A stretch of 64,000 bases of DNA from Rhizobium etli_C. GTDB taxonomy: Bacteria > Pseudomonadota > Alphaproteobacteria > Rhizobiales > Rhizobiaceae. Numbering within the stretch: position 1 is the stretch's first letter; the number at the start of each line of letters is the position of its first letter. The notes beneath the pieces were generated by a model. It searched no databases, had not been told where the DNA came from, and saw only the letters and a program-made list of their open reading frames with translations. The stretch lies in NCBI RefSeq assembly GCF_014198605.1, contig NZ_JACIHU010000004.1; one strand, given 5' to 3'. This document shows positions 60,173 to 64,000 of the stretch, piece after piece. A program made the translations under genes and the position numbers.

Positions 60173-61596
60173 CGGATGCACATATCGCCGTCGGGATGCT
60201 CCTCATCCTGATCCTCGCCATCTTCCTCGGCTTCCCGGTGGCGTTCACCTTGATGGCTCTGGGTGTCGGCTTCGGATACTATGCCTATTTCGATGCCGGC
60301 CGTATGTGGCGCGGCTATGACCGCGCGCTCGAATCCGGCGGCGATGCCTTTACACTGGCGCAGACCTGGATCGGTGGTTTCTTCAACAACCGGATCTTCG
60401 ATCTGTTCGTCAACCAGACCTACTCGGTCATCCAGAACGACGTGCTGACGGCTATCCCGCTGTTCCTGTTCATGGGCTACATCGTCGAGCGAGCCAACAT
60501 CGTCGATCGGCTGTTCTCGACGCTGTTCAGCGTCACGCACCGGGTGCCGGGGTCGATGGCAGTCGCGGCCCTCGTCACCTGCACACTCTTTGCCACGGCA
60601 ACCGGCATCGTCGGGGCCGTGGTGACGTTGATGGGACTGCTCGCCCTACCAGCGATGCTGAAGGCAAAGTATGACGTGCGCTACGCGACGGGCGTGATCT
60701 GCGCGGGCGGCACGCTCGGGATCCTGATCCCGCCTTCCATCCTGCTGATCGTCTATGCGGCCACCTCCGGGATTTCGGTTGTCCGATTGTATGCGGCGGC
60801 GCTCCTGCCCGGCTTCGCCCTGGCGGGGTTTTATCTCATCTATGTCGTGGTGCGAGCAATGCTGCAGCCGCAACTGGCGCCGCGGCCAACGAAAGAAGAT
60901 GTGGGCGAGCACACGCCGGTCCAACTCGCCTGGATGATGCTTACATCCTTTGCGCCGCTCGCCTTTCTGATTCTTGCGGTGCTGGGTGCCATTCTCTTTG
61001 GCCTGGCAACGCCGTCGGAGGCCGCCGCAATCGGCGCATTGGGGGGACTGGCGCTTGCTGCGGCCTATCGGGCGCTGACCTGGCAGCGACTGAAGGAGTC
61101 GGTGTATCTGACGGCGCGAACGACCGCGATGGTCTGCTGGTTGTTCGTCGGTTCGGCAACGTTTGCATCGGTATTCGCCTATCTCGGCGGCCAACAGTTC
61201 ATCAGTGACTTCGTGACCGGCCTGGACATGTCGCCGCTGATGTTCCTGATCCTGGCCCAGATCATCATCTTCCTTCTCGGCTGGCCTCTGGAATGGACTG
61301 AAATCATCGTCATCTTCATCCCGATCTTCATTCCGCTGCTGCCGCATTTCGGGATCGATCCGCTGTTCTTCGGTATCCTCGTGGCAATCAACCTGCAGAC
61401 GGCCTTCCTGTCACCACCCATGGCGATGTCGGCATACTACTTGAAGGGCGTCTCGCCTCGGCATGTCAAACTGGCCGACATCTTCCGCGGCATGATGCCG
61501 TATATGTTGATCGTCATTCTCTGCATGGTGGTCATCTATCTGTTCCCGAGCATCGTCTACATGCTGCCTGATCTACTCTATGGAGGACAGAGATGA
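60169..61596 (+). CDS. TRAP transporter large permease, DctM-like
   Basis: A 475-residue protein with about twelve membrane segments. GFPVAFTLMALGVGFGYYAY at the N terminus, VGAVVTLMGLLALPAM, GGTLGILIPPSILLIVYAAT (the IPPS motif) and TPSEAAAIGALGGL are DctM landmarks. It forms the sodium-coupled translocation pore with DctQ and takes substrate from the periplasmic receptor. ATGA overlap with DctQ at 60169. Confidence 0.9.
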   Translation: MTDAHIAVGMLLILILAIFLGFPVAFTLMALGVGFGYYAYFDAGRMWRGYDRALESGGDAFTLAQTWIGGFFNNRIFDLFVNQTYSVIQNDVLTAIPLFLFMGYIVERANIVDRLFSTLFSVTHRVPGSMAVAALVTCTLFATATGIVGAVVTLMGLLALPAMLKAKYDVRYATGVICAGGTLGILIPPSILLIVYAATSGISVVRLYAAALLPGFALAGFYLIYVVVRAMLQPQLAPRPTKEDVGEHTPVQLAWMMLTSFAPLAFLILAVLGAILFGLATPSEAAAIGALGGLALAAAYRALTWQRLKESVYLTARTTAMVCWLFVGSATFASVFAYLGGQQFISDFVTGLDMSPLMFLILAQIIIFLLGWPLEWTEIIVIFIPIFIPLLPHFGIDPLFFGILVAINLQTAFLSPPMAMSAYYLKGVSPRHVKLADIFRGMMPYMLIVILCMVVIYLFPSIVYMLPDLLYGGQR

Positions 61597-61630
61597 CGCA
61601 GTGTCTGGCCCATCCCGAAAGGATAGACCG

Positions 61631-61813
61631 ATGAACAGAAGCCGGTTTTTTGCAATATTTGCACTCGTGACGCTTGTCGCGTTCTGCGCGGTCATCCTGG
61701 CGTTTGTTCCACGGTTCGATTTGGCCGCTGCACTGCTGATCGGGATTGTCCCTGCGGGGTACGACATCTGGGATCAGCTCTTTCGGCGACGCCCGTCGAA
61801 ATCGTCTGGATAG
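61631..61813 (+). CDS. Small membrane protein after the TRAP operon
   Basis: A 60-residue protein from ATG 61631 (AGGA seven bases before). FFAIFALVTLVAFCAVILAF and LAAALLIGIVPAGYDIW are two membrane segments; the C-terminal tail is basic (RRRPSKSSG). It is 34 bp after DctM and probably cotranscribed. No family is recognised. Confidence 0.55.
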   Translation: MNRSRFFAIFALVTLVAFCAVILAFVPRFDLAAALLIGIVPAGYDIWDQLFRRRPSKSSG

Positions 61814-61976
61814 ACTGCAATCCTTCAACCGCCGCCCTTTCGTGACGGCAATCCGCTGTTACGCGAACTTCCGGTTATGCTGGCTGCCGTAGGGTTCGCT
61901 GGCGGCGCTGTTCTACTGCATGTCGCCCGGAAGTGTGCAGCGGTTCCGGGACAACGACATGCATAAAAACAAAGGG

Positions 61977-62020
61977 CTAAAGCGCGTCGCATGAATCAAA
62001 TTAGATGCGACGCGCTTTAG
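61977..62020. repeat. 16-bp rhizobial palindrome, possible bidirectional terminator
   Basis: CTAAAGCGCGTCGCAT / ATGCGACGCGCTTTAG with a 12-base loop. The minus-strand cytochrome stop codon lies inside the right arm. The same AAAGCGCGTCGC palindrome is common between genes of rhizobia. It separates two convergent genes and could end both transcripts. Confidence 0.75.
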
Positions 62021-62544
62021 TTTGGTGCGGCAGCCGCGGTTTCACCCGGCGGCAAGATCCGGAACATGAAGGTTGAAACCTTCTCCCCCGGCTTGAAAGG
62101 TCCTGGGACCTGATGGCTGACCGGTTTCAGGCTTTGAAGGAAGGCTGCAATTGATGTCACGTCTTCTTCGTTAAGTTGCGCGAATGCATGCCACGGCATG
62201 ATTGGCGCCAGGAGGCGGCCATCCGGCCGCTGCCCGGTCTGAAGCGCAGCCACGATCTGTTCCCTGGTCCAGCTGCCGATGCCGGTCTCCTTGTCAGGCG
62301 TAATGTTGCGGCCGACGAAGACCCCCTGCCCCGGGATCTCAAAACCGACATCCGATCCACCCAGAAATCGCGAGCTGTCCGGATTTCCGAAAAAATATCC
62401 CGGTGTGTGGCAATCGTTGCAGCCGCCGATCGTGACGAGATATTCGCCGCGCGCAGTCTGCGCATCGTCGGCCGCTGCCATGTTCGCCTGCAGCCCCAAT
62501 GCAGAGGCCGCCAAAAAAGCCAACCGTACGCTCAACCGAAACAT
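62017..62544 (-). CDS. Periplasmic c-type cytochrome (diheme-cytochrome-like domain)
   Basis: A 175-residue protein from ATG 62544 (GGAGGGG five bases upstream). A signal peptide (FRLSVRLAFLAASALGLQAN) precedes the heme site CNDCH (GGCNDCHTPGYFFGNP). GVFVGRNITPDKETGIGSWT and IMPWHAFAQLNEEDVTSIAA, with a distal Met ligand candidate in IMPWH, fit the cytochrome c domain found in membrane alcohol or aldehyde dehydrogenases. No such dehydrogenase is adjacent, so its partner is unknown. Confidence 0.82.
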   Translation of the reverse strand: MFRLSVRLAFLAASALGLQANMAAADDAQTARGEYLVTIGGCNDCHTPGYFFGNPDSSRFLGGSDVGFEIPGQGVFVGRNITPDKETGIGSWTREQIVAALQTGQRPDGRLLAPIMPWHAFAQLNEEDVTSIAAFLQSLKPVSHQVPGPFKPGEKVSTFMFRILPPGETAAAAPN

Positions 62545-62604
62545 CTTCCCCTCCATGATACAGAAGCTCGCAGCTGCCAGCGAACTGAATATCACGATGA
62601 ACAT

Positions 62605-62990
62605 GCTCTATATATTAGCCATATCGAATTAACGAGGATTGCGGGGAAGATGGCCGCTTACGGGCCGGCAGTGAGCGAACGAAGCTGCCCCAAGGGCGGT
62701 GGCACCAGCCCTTTTGATTGACGCGACGATATCGTCGCAGCTTGGGCATAAGCATTTTGGTTTCCGCGCAGAACTGAGCCGCCGTCGGCCCAGTCACTAA
62801 AGCTGCGCGTTCGCGTCACAGGCGTAGCTGGATCAGCGATCGGTCCCCCTTCTTCCCACCATCAGCGCTGTCGAAAGCCTCTCTCGCCGCGGTGACCTCG
62901 CGGCTGCATCCGTTCACCCCACTGACACTGGCTATTGCTCATCCTCGGTGCAATGGGGGCAACACCGTCAAGATCGGACATATTCACCCG
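62605..62990. other. Intergenic, nothing recognised
   Basis: I see no gene, hairpin or repeat that I can support between the cytochrome and the cyclase/TPR gene. Confidence 0.4.
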
Positions 62991-64000
62991 TCATTGTACG
63001 ACCCCGGCATTGCGCAACCCCTCCATGACGAGCTCGAAATCGGCGGGGTTCTTGAAGGGCAAGACTTTGCGACGGTATTCCAAGGAGTAGTCGGGATTGA
63101 CGCGCAGCACCTCTTGCCAGCTCGCGCGCGCCTCTTCGAAACGGCCGAGGTGTCCGTAACAGGCGGCCAGAAGCGCGCGAGAGACATCGGTGACGGGGTT
63201 GCGGCTCACGCGCTGCAGCAACAGTTCGACGGCCTCTTCGTATCTTCGCAGTTGAAACAGGGCCAAGGCCTGGAAGTGGAGAACGACATCCGGAAAGTAC
63301 GGGTTCAGGACCCTTGCCCGATCGAAATAAGCGAGCGCCTCCCCGGATCTGCCGGAATAGATGAGTGCCTCGCCGAGGCTGACCTGCCCTTCGGCGAAGT
63401 TCGGATTGAGGGCTATCGCACGCTCGGCCTCGCTGATGGCTCTATCGTGCTGTCGCGAATAAAGCTTGACCATGCTCAGTGCCCAGTGGGCCACGGGATC
63501 GCTATCGTCCCGCGTTACCGCCAGCGTCGCAGCCTCTTCGGCTTGCTCGATCGAGCGCTGCGGCGACTCGCTCCAACGGTTCAGGTAGTCGAGCCCGTGG
63601 GTCAGGGCGAGCAAGCCGTGCGCTGAGGCGAAGTTCGGATCCAGTTCGACGGCACGTTGCAAAAGGCCGCGGGCGTCGCTGTTGGTTTGGTTCGTCAGCC
63701 GGTGCCACAGCTCCCGGCCGCGCAAGAAGCAGTCATAGGCCTCGGGATGCCGGGCCTGCCCCGGCGCCAGTCTTTTACGATCGCCCTCTGTCAGGTTGAC
63801 CGCCAGCGCGTCGACGATCTGCTGCGTGACATCGTCCTGAACCGCGAATATGTCGGTGAGCTCGCGATCGAACCGCTCCGCCCATAGATGCCCGCCGGTG
63901 GTCGCGTCGATGAGCTGCGCGGTGATACGGACCCTGTTGCCCGATTTGCGCACACTGCCCTCAAGCACATGCCGCACGCCGAGCTTCGTGCCCACCTCCT
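62991..64000 (-). CDS. C-terminal part of an adenylate-cyclase-like/TPR protein (5' end beyond window)
   Basis: The visible 336 residues continue past the right edge. They begin EVGTKLGVRHVLEGSVRKSG, then QLIDATTGGHLWAERFDREL and FAVQDDVTQQIV, the TolB-like/cyclase-linked domain of rhizobial CyaC-type proteins. TPR repeats follow (ARGLLQRAVELDPNFASAHG, DRAISEAERAIALNPNFAEG, GEALAYFDRARVLNPYFPDV, FEEARASWQEVLRVNPDYSL). A class III cyclase domain would normally lie upstream, outside the window. TPRs probably mediate partner binding. Confidence 0.8.
   Translation of the reverse strand, partial: EVGTKLGVRHVLEGSVRKSGNRVRITAQLIDATTGGHLWAERFDRELTDIFAVQDDVTQQIVDALAVNLTEGDRKRLAPGQARHPEAYDCFLRGRELWHRLTNQTNSDARGLLQRAVELDPNFASAHGLLALTHGLDYLNRWSESPQRSIEQAEEAATLAVTRDDSDPVAHWALSMVKLYSRQHDRAISEAERAIALNPNFAEGQVSLGEALIYSGRSGEALAYFDRARVLNPYFPDVVLHFQALALFQLRRYEEAVELLLQRVSRNPVTDVSRALLAACYGHLGRFEEARASWQEVLRVNPDYSLEYRRKVLPFKNPADFELVMEGLRNAGVVQ

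Noticed and set aside
1..64000. tRNA or rRNA genes
   Set aside because: I saw no tRNA cloverleaf with a TTCGA arm or rRNA signature by eye; a tRNAscan-SE run would be decisive.

Overview
The window looks like a chromosomal piece of a Rhizobium-type alphaproteobacterium. It is GC-rich, its intergenic spaces hold rhizobial palindromic mosaic repeats, and it carries rhizobial small-protein families (DUF3618, DUF1469-like, DUF2277, KTSC-like). Everything here was read by eye; no database search was run, so family names are recognitions of motifs and overall protein character.

Region 1 (about 0.8-32.9 kb) is the late half of a tailed-phage prophage on the minus strand, read from right to left: spike-base-like protein, small and large terminase, portal, small zinc-finger-like protein, scaffold, major capsid, decoration-like protein, head-tail and tail proteins, a GNAT enzyme, an S74-type auto-chaperone protein, a tail protein with two wall-degrading domains, a tail fibre, a lysis cassette (holin, SAR endolysin, Rz/Rz1 spanins), an SGNH hydrolase and a coiled-coil/membrane protein. 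No integrase, repressor or replication gene is visible. The operon shows decay: a frameshifted tail fibre, a holin remnant with an internal stop, partial tandem duplications, and two rhizobial palindromic elements between structural genes.

Region 2 (about 8.3-17.9 kb) is a lower-GC, mostly plus-strand island inserted between the tail lysozyme and the tail fibre. It holds a GT-C-like membrane protein, an LPG-synthase-TM/YbhN-like membrane protein, a GT2 glycosyltransferase, five methyltransferases (two FkbM, one TIGR04325-like) and a fatty-acid desaturase. Two acyltransferases (OafA-like and WbbJ-like) lie beside the tail fibre. I read the whole as a lysogenic-conversion locus that remodels a surface glycolipid or polysaccharide. 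The island is flanked by imperfect inverted repeats of about 165 bp, which include the 5' end of the TIGR04325-like gene.

Region 3 (33-64 kb) is ordinary rhizobial chromosome: small regulator-plus-enzyme modules (HxlR/DsbA-SDR, ArsR/AHSA1/GST, ArsR/SDR, GlxA-AraC/methyltransferase, LysR/NADP oxidoreductase), hydrolases, an AAC(3)-like acetyltransferase, membrane-stress proteins, a TRAP transporter operon, a cytochrome c and the C-terminal part of a cyclase/TPR protein. It also carries a tandem array of palindromic repeats next to a truncated GST copy. At about 56.2-56.35 kb, on the minus strand, four consecutive hairpins each expose CCTCCTCCC, an anti-Shine-Dalgarno sRNA of the alpha-r14/NfeR1 or cuckoo-RNA type.
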